From NCBI RefSeq assembly GCF_030758415.1, contig NZ_CP132334.1:2058001-2122000 (forward strand): a stretch of 64,000 bases of DNA, given 5' to 3'. Below are positions 9,731-16,946 of this stretch, piece by piece. The notes below the pieces were generated by a model. The model made no database searches. It was not told the DNA's origin and saw only the letters and a program-made list of their open reading frames with translations. The position numbers and the translations under genes were made by a program. Every line of letters starts with the position of its first letter. Position 1 is the stretch's first letter. The DNA is from Parvularcula sp. IMCC14364. GTDB taxonomy: Bacteria; Pseudomonadota; Alphaproteobacteria; Caulobacterales; Parvularculaceae.

Positions 9731-11077
9731 CTAGAAAAGAAACTCCGCCTCCTCCGGCACCCGCGAAAAAGCGATCTTTGCGCCGAGATAATTGAGATCA
9801 AGCCCCATCTGGGAAGCAAGGGTAACGTACCGCCCTGTGGATGGCCTCATCCGTGCCGCGCCGCCAAGTTTTGCCATTCTTTTTTCAAGATCAGCGTTCA
9901 TTTCATCCAGCGCCGTCCAGAGTTTCTCCCGGCTCTCCTGACGGCTGGTCGCGCTCTGTCCGGTGAACAGATCCCCTTGCATGACTTTCGCATCACCTGC
10001 CACCGCAAGGTCATGAAGGAAAACCGAGACGTTGCCGAAGCGACCGCCGCCATTGCCATCACGCAGCGTGTCGCGCTGTTGCTCCAGCCCCCGCCAGAGA
10101 TCATCGACCGCGTCCAGAAACCCGTAAGTATCCTGTGACAGGGCAAAGCGGCGTGTGCCCCCCCAGCGACCGCCGGGGCCATGGCGACCGGCCCGCATCC
10201 GGATATTCACGGTCAGGGCGCCGGCAAATCGGTCGTAATGACGCAGACGGCTCGCTGCCTTCATCAACAGGGCGGTCACGACAATTCTGGCACCGGCGGC
10301 TGTTTCATGTTCACCGCCCAGAACGCGGCTGTGTCCGATCATCGATTTCTGCGGCGCGTCATCCTCATAAACTTCATGGCCATGCAAAGAGTACCAGAAG
10401 CGCTCGCCCTGAACTGATCCCCAGATCCGGCGCGCCTGCTTGGGTTGAAGATTCCACACGCCCATGAAGTCAGTAACGCCCGCCCTCTCAAGACGCTTCA
10501 GGATGCCGGGCCCGATACCCGGTATCTTGCTGAGGCGAATATCTTCCAGCGTGTGCGGCAAATCACTGCTCTCCAGCGCTGTCAGACCATCCGGCTTGTG
10601 GCTTTCGGCCGCCAGCTTTGCCAGCAGACGTGAGGGCGCGAGGCCAATGGAGGACCGCATGGAAGGGCCAATATTTTCAAGGATTCCCTGCTGCACCTGT
10701 CGCCCGATTGCCAGGGCCGGACCGCGCGCGGTCTCCGACGGGGCCAGACGGCAGGCCCATTCATCAATCGAATAAACCTTCGTGATTGGCAGGTGCCGCT
10801 CGACTTCCTCTTTGAGTTTTTTATGGACCTGTACATAGCGGTCATGGCGCGCATGGCGGATGATGATCCCGGGACACAGCTGGCGCGCCTCCCTGACGGA
10901 CGTGCCGCGATTGATGCCAAACTTGCGCGCTTCGTAACTCGCGGCAATCGCCGACGTGTGCTCGGATTTTAACGGCACCACAATGAGAGGCCGGCCTTGC
11001 GCTGCCCGGTCATCATTCTGCTCAACAGCCGCAAAATAGGCATTAAAATCGATAAAAAGATATTTCAGGTCGGACAT
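9731..11077 (-). CDS. Y-family DNA polymerase (DinB/Pol IV-like)
   Basis: 448 aa translesion DNA polymerase. Catalytic carboxylates are visible in FIDFNAYFAAVEQ near the N-terminus and in VYSIDEWACRL around residue 110. The palm is followed by a helix-hairpin-helix thumb (LSKIPGIGPGILKRLERAGV) and a little-finger domain. The SIDEW segment and overall layout match a subgroup often mislabelled 'type VI secretion protein ImpB' in alphaproteobacteria. ATG 11089 is four codons further upstream; I prefer ATG 11077 because the promoter and LexA-type box at 11098-11129 would leave only a ~5 nt leader for 11089, but ~17 nt with GGTGAG for 11077. Probably SOS-induced. No imuA/dnaE2 partner is in the window. 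Confidence 0.88.
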   Translation of the reverse strand: MSDLKYLFIDFNAYFAAVEQNDDRAAQGRPLIVVPLKSEHTSAIAASYEARKFGINRGTSVREARQLCPGIIIRHARHDRYVQVHKKLKEEVERHLPITKVYSIDEWACRLAPSETARGPALAIGRQVQQGILENIGPSMRSSIGLAPSRLLAKLAAESHKPDGLTALESSDLPHTLEDIRLSKIPGIGPGILKRLERAGVTDFMGVWNLQPKQARRIWGSVQGERFWYSLHGHEVYEDDAPQKSMIGHSRVLGGEHETAAGARIVVTALLMKAASRLRHYDRFAGALTVNIRMRAGRHGPGGRWGGTRRFALSQDTYGFLDAVDDLWRGLEQQRDTLRDGNGGGRFGNVSVFLHDLAVAGDAKVMQGDLFTGQSATSRQESREKLWTALDEMNADLEKRMAKLGGAARMRPSTGRYVTLASQMGLDLNYLGAKIAFSRVPEEAEFLF

Positions 11078-11097
11078 GTTGCTCACCATCCAGAACG

Positions 11098-11129
11098 GAA
11101 CATATAGTGAACAAATGAGCCGGAGTCAA
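11098..11129 (-). promoter_or_regulatory. Sigma70-type promoter overlapped by a LexA (SOS) box
   Basis: Read on the minus strand there is TTGACT (11129-11124), a 17 nt spacer and TATATG (11106-11101), close to the -35/-10 consensus. Overlapping it is GTTC-N7-GTTC (11112-11098), the alphaproteobacterial LexA box, with an additional GTTC at 11096-11093. The site lies directly upstream of the Y-family polymerase. The overlap of the -10 and spacer with the box is what LexA repression would need. Confidence 0.75.
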
Positions 11130-11176
11130 GATGTTTTCAGCACCCGGCCAGCCCCACGGGTCTGGTGATGGCTGTC

Positions 11177-11848
11177 TTAAAGATCAAGAAACGGATTGAG
11201 CATACGGCCAAACCGGCCCGTCAGGCGCAGCGGCGCGTCCGTCACCGCAAGGCAGATGCACTCCCCCGTCCGGTCCACAGACGGGGCATGGTCCGTCGCC
11301 GGATCAGCCACGGAAAGGTCACCCACGCCGCAGGTGCCATTATGATCAGAGAACGACCCTTTAAGGATAAGTGTCAGTTCCAGTCCTTCATGGGTATGTT
11401 GCGGCAGAGTCATGCCGGCAGCAACGCGCAGCAGGCGGACTTTCGTTTTATCCGACCGGTCCGAGGCAACATATTCTGAATAGCCGGGCAGATTCGTCCA
11501 GTTCAGGTGATCCAGCTCACGCAGGGTTTTCGCCCCCAGATAGTCGCGCAACGGGTTTGGTAAAATGATGTCCTGATTTTTCAGATCACGTGGCAAAGAA
11601 GGTTTTGCATCGGACACGCCCTGAATATCTTCAAGCTGTGCCAGCACATTCTCCAGCACCTGACTGCCAACAGGTGTTTCCACAGCAGAAAACAGCATAG
11701 AGCCACCAATAGCTTCCAGTTCGCTCACATGGCCGCGGCATTGCGGACACATGGCAATATGTGTCGCAATCGCAAGGCTCACCCCTTCTGACAGGGTGCC
11801 AGCGGCGTAATCATTCAACAACTCTTCCGTAGGATGCACTTTGGGCAT
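11177..11848 (-). CDS. chrR: ChrR-family zinc-binding anti-sigma factor
   Basis: 223 aa anti-sigma factor. The N-terminal anti-sigma domain has the zinc motif H-x3-C-x2-C (HIAMCPQC, around residue 32-39) with an earlier His (HPTEELLNDYAAG). The C-terminal half is a cupin-like domain with a metal-type motif (LPQHTHEGLELTLILKGSFSDHNG). In Rhodobacter, ChrR holds sigma-E (ECF11) and releases it in response to singlet oxygen. The start is ATG 11848 with AAGGAG 8 nt upstream, leaving 2 nt after the rpoE stop; a TTG at 11854 would overlap rpoE. Last gene of the rpoH-rpoE-chrR operon. Confidence 0.92.
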   Translation of the reverse strand: MPKVHPTEELLNDYAAGTLSEGVSLAIATHIAMCPQCRGHVSELEAIGGSMLFSAVETPVGSQVLENVLAQLEDIQGVSDAKPSLPRDLKNQDIILPNPLRDYLGAKTLRELDHLNWTNLPGYSEYVASDRSDKTKVRLLRVAAGMTLPQHTHEGLELTLILKGSFSDHNGTCGVGDLSVADPATDHAPSVDRTGECICLAVTDAPLRLTGRFGRMLNPFLDL

Positions 11849-11850
11849 CT

Positions 11851-12477
11851 TCAATACTCCTTCAACACACTGCGCAGTTTTTTCAACGCCAATCGAATGC
11901 GGGATTTGACGGTCCCGCCGGGCGTGCCTGTCTGCACAGCAATTTCCTGATGGGATAAGCCCCCAAAATAAGACAATTTCAGCACGGTGAGCTGCTCCTC
12001 GGGGAGCGCCGACAGTGCCTCTTTCAACTCCTGCGTCTGGCGCCCAAGGTCGACCTGCCTGTCGGGGTCGGCGGGGGCCTGCGGTTGCAAGGCCGGATCA
12101 TGCTCATCAAGCTGATGGCGTTTTTCCTTGCGGAAAAGATCAATGCGGACATTTCTGGCGATTGTGTAGATCCAGGTCGATACTGCCGCCTTGGCCGGAT
12201 CATATTGTGCGCGCCGCGTCCATACCCTGGTCATGACTTCCTGGGTCAGATCATCGGCAACATGGTCCTGGGTGGTGCCCTGCAGGATGAAAGATTTCAC
12301 CCGCGGCGCCATAAGCTCAAACAGTTCCACAAAAGCAGACCTGTCAGCATCATCCCGCACGGACAGCATGAGACTCTCAAGATACTGAGCAGATAATGTG
12401 TTACGCGACCCGGCTGCCATTATGTCACCATGGCCGAAGCGTCGCGAAATCTCAATGCTTCCATACAGGGAACCCAT
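11851..12477 (-). CDS. rpoE: ECF sigma factor, RpoE/ECF11 type
   Basis: 208 aa extracytoplasmic-function sigma factor. Region 2 (about residues 40-105: DHVADDLTQEVMTRVWTRRAQYDPAKAAVSTWIYTIARN, ending in RIDLFRKEKR) and region 4 (about 145-200: LPEEQLTVLKLSYFGGLSHQEIAVQTGTPGGTVKSRIRLALKKL) are both complete. The linked ChrR-type anti-sigma gene identifies the ECF11 group, whose members answer photo-oxidative stress. ATG 12477 is chosen over the adjacent GTG at 12480 because AAGGA sits 7 nt before it. It lies 25 bp downstream of rpoH on the same strand and is followed almost immediately by chrR, so the three are likely one transcript. A shorter start at ATG 12420 is possible. Confidence 0.92.
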   Translation of the reverse strand: MGSLYGSIEISRRFGHGDIMAAGSRNTLSAQYLESLMLSVRDDADRSAFVELFELMAPRVKSFILQGTTQDHVADDLTQEVMTRVWTRRAQYDPAKAAVSTWIYTIARNVRIDLFRKEKRHQLDEHDPALQPQAPADPDRQVDLGRQTQELKEALSALPEEQLTVLKLSYFGGLSHQEIAVQTGTPGGTVKSRIRLALKKLRSVLKEY

Positions 12478-12502
12478 CACATTATCCTTACACGCATGTC
12501 AT

Positions 12503-13345
12503 TTAATGAGCGTAAAGCTCTTCGTCTGACGCAAAGCCTTCCTGCAGTTTTGCAAGAGCTGCTTTTTCGATCTGGCGAATGCGCTCCTTGGAGAGATTCA
12601 GTTTCTCGCCAATGCCAGCCAGTGTCATACGCGTCTCATCAAAGAAACGATGCTGGATAACCGCCTGCTCCCGGTCGGACAATTTTTTCATCTCAGAGCC
12701 GATGCGGTTCTGCAATTTCTCTTCATCCATCAAGCGCATGACAGCCACATCCGGCGTTTCGCGCTCGTCTTCCAGCATGTCCTGCTTTTCGGTGGTGGAG
12801 TCATCTTTCAGGATAACATTCAGTGAAGAGTCGCGCGCTGAAAGCCGGGACGTGGCAACATCCAGATCCTCAACCGTGACCTTGAATTTGTGCGCCACAT
12901 CCGTTTTGGTCATCTCGCCACGATCCGCCTGCTCGATCATTTTGCGGATACGGCCCAGATTGAAGAAAATGCTCTTATGCGCATTGGTCGTGCCCACCCG
13001 CACCATGGACCAGTTACGCAGCACATAATCCTGGATGGAGGCCTTGATCCACCAGCCTGCATAAGTCGAAAACCGGAATCCCTTGGCCGGGTCAAACCGT
13101 TTGGCCGCTTCAAGAAGGCCGATGACACCCTCCTGAATGAGATCATCGATCGGCAAACCGTAATTTTTGAATTTCATGGCGGCGGCAACGGCCATGCGTT
13201 GGTGGGCGAGGATCAATTTGTCCAATGCACGCTTGTCGCCCTTTTCCAGCCAGCGTTCGGCGCAGGCCTGTTCTTCCTCGACTGTCAGAATTTTGTGTTC
13301 AAATGCCGTTCTGGCACTTTCACGATTAAAGCTGTTGTAATCCAT
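12503..13345 (-). CDS. rpoH: RNA polymerase sigma-32 family factor (RpoH2-like)
   Basis: 280 aa sigma70-family factor of the RpoH group. Region 2 (QRMAVAAAMKFKNYGLPIDDLIQEGVIGLLEAAKRFDPAKGFRFSTYAGWWIKASIQDYVLRNWSMV, about residues 45-115) and region 4 (ending in LAGIGEKLNLSKERIRQIEKAALAKL) are complete. The segment RNWSMVRVGTTNAHKSIFFNLGRIR resembles RpoH2-type rather than RpoH1-type sequences as I remember them. ATG 13345 has an excellent ribosome site (AGAAGGAG); the frame stays open to a GTG at 13396 that overlaps the promoter, so the longer form is rejected. First gene of an operon with rpoE and chrR. In Rhodobacter RpoHII is a downstream target of sigma-E; here it is in the same unit. 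Confidence 0.9.
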   Translation of the reverse strand: MDYNSFNRESARTAFEHKILTVEEEQACAERWLEKGDKRALDKLILAHQRMAVAAAMKFKNYGLPIDDLIQEGVIGLLEAAKRFDPAKGFRFSTYAGWWIKASIQDYVLRNWSMVRVGTTNAHKSIFFNLGRIRKMIEQADRGEMTKTDVAHKFKVTVEDLDVATSRLSARDSSLNVILKDDSTTEKQDMLEDERETPDVAVMRLMDEEKLQNRIGSEMKKLSDREQAVIQHRFFDETRMTLAGIGEKLNLSKERIRQIEKAALAKLQEGFASDEELYAH

Positions 13346-13365
13346 CCCGTCACTCCTTCTATTGA

Positions 13366-13395
13366 GTGATACGCCTAGCACCCGCTCTTGGATCA
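13366..13395 (-). promoter_or_regulatory. Candidate ECF11 (RpoE) promoter for rpoH-rpoE-chrR
   Basis: On the minus strand TGATCC (13395-13390) is followed by an 18 nt spacer and TATCAC (13371-13366). TGATCC with a TA-containing -10 about 18 nt downstream is the described sigma-E (ECF11) recognition pattern in Rhodobacter. Transcription would start roughly at 13359, giving a leader of about 15 nt that contains AGAAGGAG. This implies positive autoregulation of the operon. No equivalent site was seen for the divergent flavoprotein gene. Confidence 0.65.
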
Positions 13396-13492
13396 CCGCG
13401 GGGACTACTTTTTTTTATAAAAAAATCCGGTCCGGCGAGAAAATGCCGATAGCCGCGCTATGTCATGACTTCGCCCAATAGAAGGATTTTCG

Positions 13493-14446
13493 ATGAAACG
13501 TGGCCAGACAGCCATAATCGGGGCCGGTGTTGCTGGCCTTGCCTGTGCGCGACGCCTGCAGGACGCGGGCTGGCCGGTGACCGTTTTCGAAAAAAGTCGC
13601 GGACTTGGGGGCAGGCTGGCGACCCGCCGCACACCGCAGGGACTGACTTTTGACCATGGCGCTCCTTTTATCAGGGTGACAGAGAAAGCCCCTGACCTTG
13701 AGCGCCAACTGACCGGCACAGGCGATGCCGTCATCTGGCCGACGGCAACAGAGCATCAATATGTCGGCGTACCGTCGATGAACGCATGGCTGAAACCCAT
13801 GGCCGAGGGTATCCCGCTGCGATTGCATACCCGGGTGATCGGGATTGCTGCAACGCATGACCAGTGGCAGCTGACCCTCGAAGCTGACAACGCTGCGGCC
13901 ACAAGCGAAACCTTCGACACCATTATCTGTACGGTTCCGGCACCACAGGCACAGGAACTGACCGGTCATCTGGCGGGATTTTCCGGTGTTTTTGACCGGA
14001 TCAGGATGACCCCCTGCTGGACGCTGATGGTGGCCTTTGAAGAACGCCTGAACCTGCCATTCGATTTTCAGGAACACCCGGATACCGGCATTGCAAAGCT
14101 GATCCGCAATACTGCCAAGCCCGGACGCCCGCAGGATCATGATTGCTGGGTAGTACAGGCTGATGCTGCATGGAGTACGGACAATCTGGAGCTTGAAAAG
14201 GAAGAGGCCGCCGCGCGCCTGTTGGCGAAGTTTGCGGACGTGGCTGGTATCCCGCTCCCGGCTGTGACGTACCAGACGGCGCATCGCTGGCGCTACGCAC
14301 TCACCGCGTCAGCATATGGCGTCCCGTTTCTGCCACACCCTGATGGCTCTCTTTATCTGGGCGGTGACTGGTTGTTGGAAGACACAGTCTCGGATGGCTG
14401 GCGCAGTGGCAACGCCATCGCTGATGCCCTTCTGCAGACAGACTAG
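13493..14446 (+). CDS. FAD-dependent amine-oxidase/renalase-like oxidoreductase
   Basis: 317 aa flavoprotein. The N-terminus has a dinucleotide-binding fold (AIIGAGVAGLACARRLQDAGWPVTVFEKSRGLGGRLATRR, residues ~7-46) including the GG-R-A-T-R extension typical of renalase-like and amine-oxidase-like proteins, and the C-terminus has the FAD-closing segment (LYLGGDWLLEDTVSDGWRSGNAIADAL). It is divergent from rpoH, 147 bp away, and similar flavoproteins occur in ECF11-ChrR regulons, so a role in oxidative-stress handling is plausible but inferred. ATG 13493 follows AGAAGGA. Its stop shares the palindrome CTAG (14443-14446) with the stop of the convergent esterase gene. Substrate unknown. Confidence 0.85.
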   Translation: MKRGQTAIIGAGVAGLACARRLQDAGWPVTVFEKSRGLGGRLATRRTPQGLTFDHGAPFIRVTEKAPDLERQLTGTGDAVIWPTATEHQYVGVPSMNAWLKPMAEGIPLRLHTRVIGIAATHDQWQLTLEADNAAATSETFDTIICTVPAPQAQELTGHLAGFSGVFDRIRMTPCWTLMVAFEERLNLPFDFQEHPDTGIAKLIRNTAKPGRPQDHDCWVVQADAAWSTDNLELEKEEAAARLLAKFADVAGIPLPAVTYQTAHRWRYALTASAYGVPFLPHPDGSLYLGGDWLLEDTVSDGWRSGNAIADALLQTD

Positions 14447-15420
14447 TCGCCAACGCAGTTACTAATGAAGCTGTTCATGCGCTGGCGTGCCTGCCTGGCC
14501 ATCGGGATGGGCATGGCATCAAACGCGTGAATGCCGCCTGGATAGATATCCAGCGCCGTTTCGTGCCCCGCCTGCAGCCAGCGCTGCGCCATGAAGAGGC
14601 TGTCATCCAGAATCGGGTCAAGCGTCCCGACAGAGAACAGGGCTGGCGGCATATCGGCAAGGTCCGCATAGAGCGGCGAGATTGCCGGGTCGCGTTTAGC
14701 CTCCATGTCATATTGTTCCGGTGGCAGAAGGTTGTTGCCAAACCATGTACAGACCAGCGTATCAATAATCAGCAGGCGGTCACCCCAGTTCCGCAAGGAC
14801 GGCGTCATCGACATATCGTAGATCCCATAGACGAGGTTCGCCCCGGCAAAACCGGTGAAGCCATGCCGGTCGCGCATTCTGAGTAAAGTCACCGCAGAAA
14901 GATGCGCTCCGGCACTTTCGCCCCCGATCACAACCCGGTCTGTTACAAACATGGACTGCATATTTTCAACCAGCCAGCAGGCAGCCGCCTCGCAATCATC
15001 AGGGCCGGCGGGCCACGGGTTTTCAGGTGCCAGACGATATTCCACGCTGACAACGGCGACGTTCATTTCCCTGACCATTTTCTCAAACATCTGGTCATGA
15101 CTGTCTGCTGACCCGATGGTGTGGCCGCCACCATGAATATGAAAATAGATCCCTGTGGGATTTTCCGGTTTGAACACCCGCACCGGCACTTCAAGCCCGT
15201 TGGCAGTTGCTGTCTGCCATTCAGCCATCTCTGAATAAGGCTCACGCGCGAGCAATCCTTCACCACGACGGCGCGCTTCGCGCACAACTGGCGCGCCGAC
15301 TTCCCAGATACGCGGCAGTTCTTTCATGACCGCTTCCAGCTCGGCTGTCGCCTTTGCTGTTTCGGGCGCGATAGCCTCTTCTGTGAACAGATACGGATCG
15401 ATTATCAGTTTGTCAGTCAT
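14443..15420 (-). CDS. Alpha/beta hydrolase, hormone-sensitive-lipase (HSL) type esterase
   Basis: 325 aa cytoplasmic esterase. It has the HGGG oxyanion motif (YFHIHGGGHTIGS, about residue 95), the nucleophile elbow GGESAGAHLSAV (GxSxG, about residue 170), the acid in GTLDPILDDS and the catalytic His in GGIHAFDAMP. This order is diagnostic of the HSL family. ATG 15420 is used (MTDKLIIDPYLFTEE); the frame is open upstream but runs into the end of the MFS gene. It starts 22 bp after the MFS transporter stop on the same strand, so the transporter and esterase are probably one operon. Natural ester substrate unknown. Confidence 0.92.
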   Translation of the reverse strand: MTDKLIIDPYLFTEEAIAPETAKATAELEAVMKELPRIWEVGAPVVREARRRGEGLLAREPYSEMAEWQTATANGLEVPVRVFKPENPTGIYFHIHGGGHTIGSADSHDQMFEKMVREMNVAVVSVEYRLAPENPWPAGPDDCEAAACWLVENMQSMFVTDRVVIGGESAGAHLSAVTLLRMRDRHGFTGFAGANLVYGIYDMSMTPSLRNWGDRLLIIDTLVCTWFGNNLLPPEQYDMEAKRDPAISPLYADLADMPPALFSVGTLDPILDDSLFMAQRWLQAGHETALDIYPGGIHAFDAMPIPMARQARQRMNSFISNCVGD

Positions 15421-15442
15421 TGAGAGGCTCCTTCCATCAAGG

Positions 15443-16759
15443 TCATGACTGCCCACGCGCACCGCGCAACAGGCGCCAGGCATAGATGGCCATCAGGCCA
15501 GCGATTATTGCAGAGCAGATAAAAGGCGTCTGCGGTGACAGGTCATAAAGAGAAAATGCAACGATCGGCGCGATAATGAAACCCACCGCAAAAAATGAAT
15601 TGGCCAGTCCCGCTGCTGCCCCCTGCTCGTCTGCCTTCACACTGAGTGAGACGGCAGCATTATAGGCTGGCATGATAATCCCTGTTCCCAGTCCGGCAAA
15701 TACCAGACCGAACACGATGGTCCCGAAATCCCGTCCCAGTGCGATGATAACATGACCAAACAGCACCAGCGCGGGCGCTGCCTGTAACAAAAGCCAGGGC
15801 GAGAGTTTCAGTCTTTGCACCAGCACCAGCTGCGCAAACAAGGAGGCCATGGAACTGACCATCAATGCCACGCCAAGAAACTGGGACGCGCTCAATTCAT
15901 CCAGTTGAAGAACGTCAAGCAGGTAAAAGCCGATCAACTGAATGGGCACAACCATCAACAAACCGCCACCTGCCCCATAAATAAAGATCCGGCGAAGCCG
16001 GGGATCGGTGAGCTGCAATTTGCGACGGTTTTTCACCACAACCGGTTTGCTGCGCTCGGGTAGCCAGAAAAAGATAGCCGCAAATGACAGGACGGAAATC
16101 ACCGTCACAATATAGAGCGGCACCACTGGCCCGAATTGTACGGTTGCGCTGCCGATACCAGGGCCGATGCTGGCCCCAAGACCAAAGGCAGCGGTCAACC
16201 CGGCCAGGCTGGCGGTGCGTTCTTCCGGTGCGGTGCGGTCCGCCACATAAGCCTGCGCGGCCGCTGGCCCGGCGGAGACGAAAATACCATGCAGACTGCG
16301 TGATAAGGTCAACAATACGAACACAGCCATGACCGGCAGGACACCCTTCAGGCCAAGCTCCAGCACGACCGCCAGTGCCCCGATGGACACAGCAAACATG
16401 CCAACGCTGAGGAGAATGACCGGCTTGCGCCCCAGCACATCACTGCGCCGCCCCCAGAACGGGCTGAAAAAGACCCACATGAAAGCTGACACGGTGAAGA
16501 TGATTCCAACCTGAATATCCTGAAGCCCCAGAGAGCGGGCGATCGGGGGCAGAATGGCAAACAGGATTGTCTGGCCCAGACCAAGGCAGATGATGCAGAG
16601 CATCAGAATACCCATCGCCCGACGCCGCTCCCCCGGATGCGCCGCAGGGTGCGGCGGCAACTGGTCAGAATCCAGTCGGGGGGCGGTAACCGCCGGCACA
16701 ATAGCGCTGGCCGACACCTTGTCTTCTGCCAGATTATCATCCTCTGCTGGATTACTCAC
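15443..16759 (-). CDS. MFS transporter (drug/metabolite exporter type)
   Basis: 438 aa major facilitator with about 12 TM helices starting near residue 48 after a polar N-terminal tail. The MFS loop 2-3 motif is visible as GRRSDVLGRKPVILL (residues ~100-115), and the antiporter-type motif appears in TM5 (LTAAFGLGASIGPGIGS), which favours export by drug:H+ antiport. The start codon is GTG 16759 with GAGG 6 nt upstream. Cotranscribed with the HSL-type esterase that follows 22 bp later; an export plus detoxification pair is possible but not shown by sequence. Confidence 0.9.
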   Translation of the reverse strand: MSNPAEDDNLAEDKVSASAIVPAVTAPRLDSDQLPPHPAAHPGERRRAMGILMLCIICLGLGQTILFAILPPIARSLGLQDIQVGIIFTVSAFMWVFFSPFWGRRSDVLGRKPVILLSVGMFAVSIGALAVVLELGLKGVLPVMAVFVLLTLSRSLHGIFVSAGPAAAQAYVADRTAPEERTASLAGLTAAFGLGASIGPGIGSATVQFGPVVPLYIVTVISVLSFAAIFFWLPERSKPVVVKNRRKLQLTDPRLRRIFIYGAGGGLLMVVPIQLIGFYLLDVLQLDELSASQFLGVALMVSSMASLFAQLVLVQRLKLSPWLLLQAAPALVLFGHVIIALGRDFGTIVFGLVFAGLGTGIIMPAYNAAVSLSVKADEQGAAAGLANSFFAVGFIIAPIVAFSLYDLSPQTPFICSAIIAGLMAIYAWRLLRGARGQS

Positions 16760-16946
16760 GACCGGCCTCTGTCATTCACACTTGTTCAGGCCCCGTGCCT
16801 GACACTGACGCTGCCCTGCTGACAAGCGCTAATCGCAGCGCGTAGGTGCATAACAGCAATACGCGCTATCAATGTACAGTTGGCCCCAAATTTGGCATTA
16901 CGAACGAAAGGCTCTATGCTTGCCTCATAAAAATAAGGGATGTGTG

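Noticed and set aside
9085-9795. Open frame of 236 codons on the plus strand over nadE
   Set aside because: Antisense to the glutaminase domain of nadE, including its catalytic residues.
13463-14284. Open frame of 273 codons on the minus strand across the flavoprotein gene
   Set aside because: Lies antisense inside a clear FAD oxidoreductase with intact Rossmann motif; the translation is cysteine/arginine-rich with no domain, a typical shadow.
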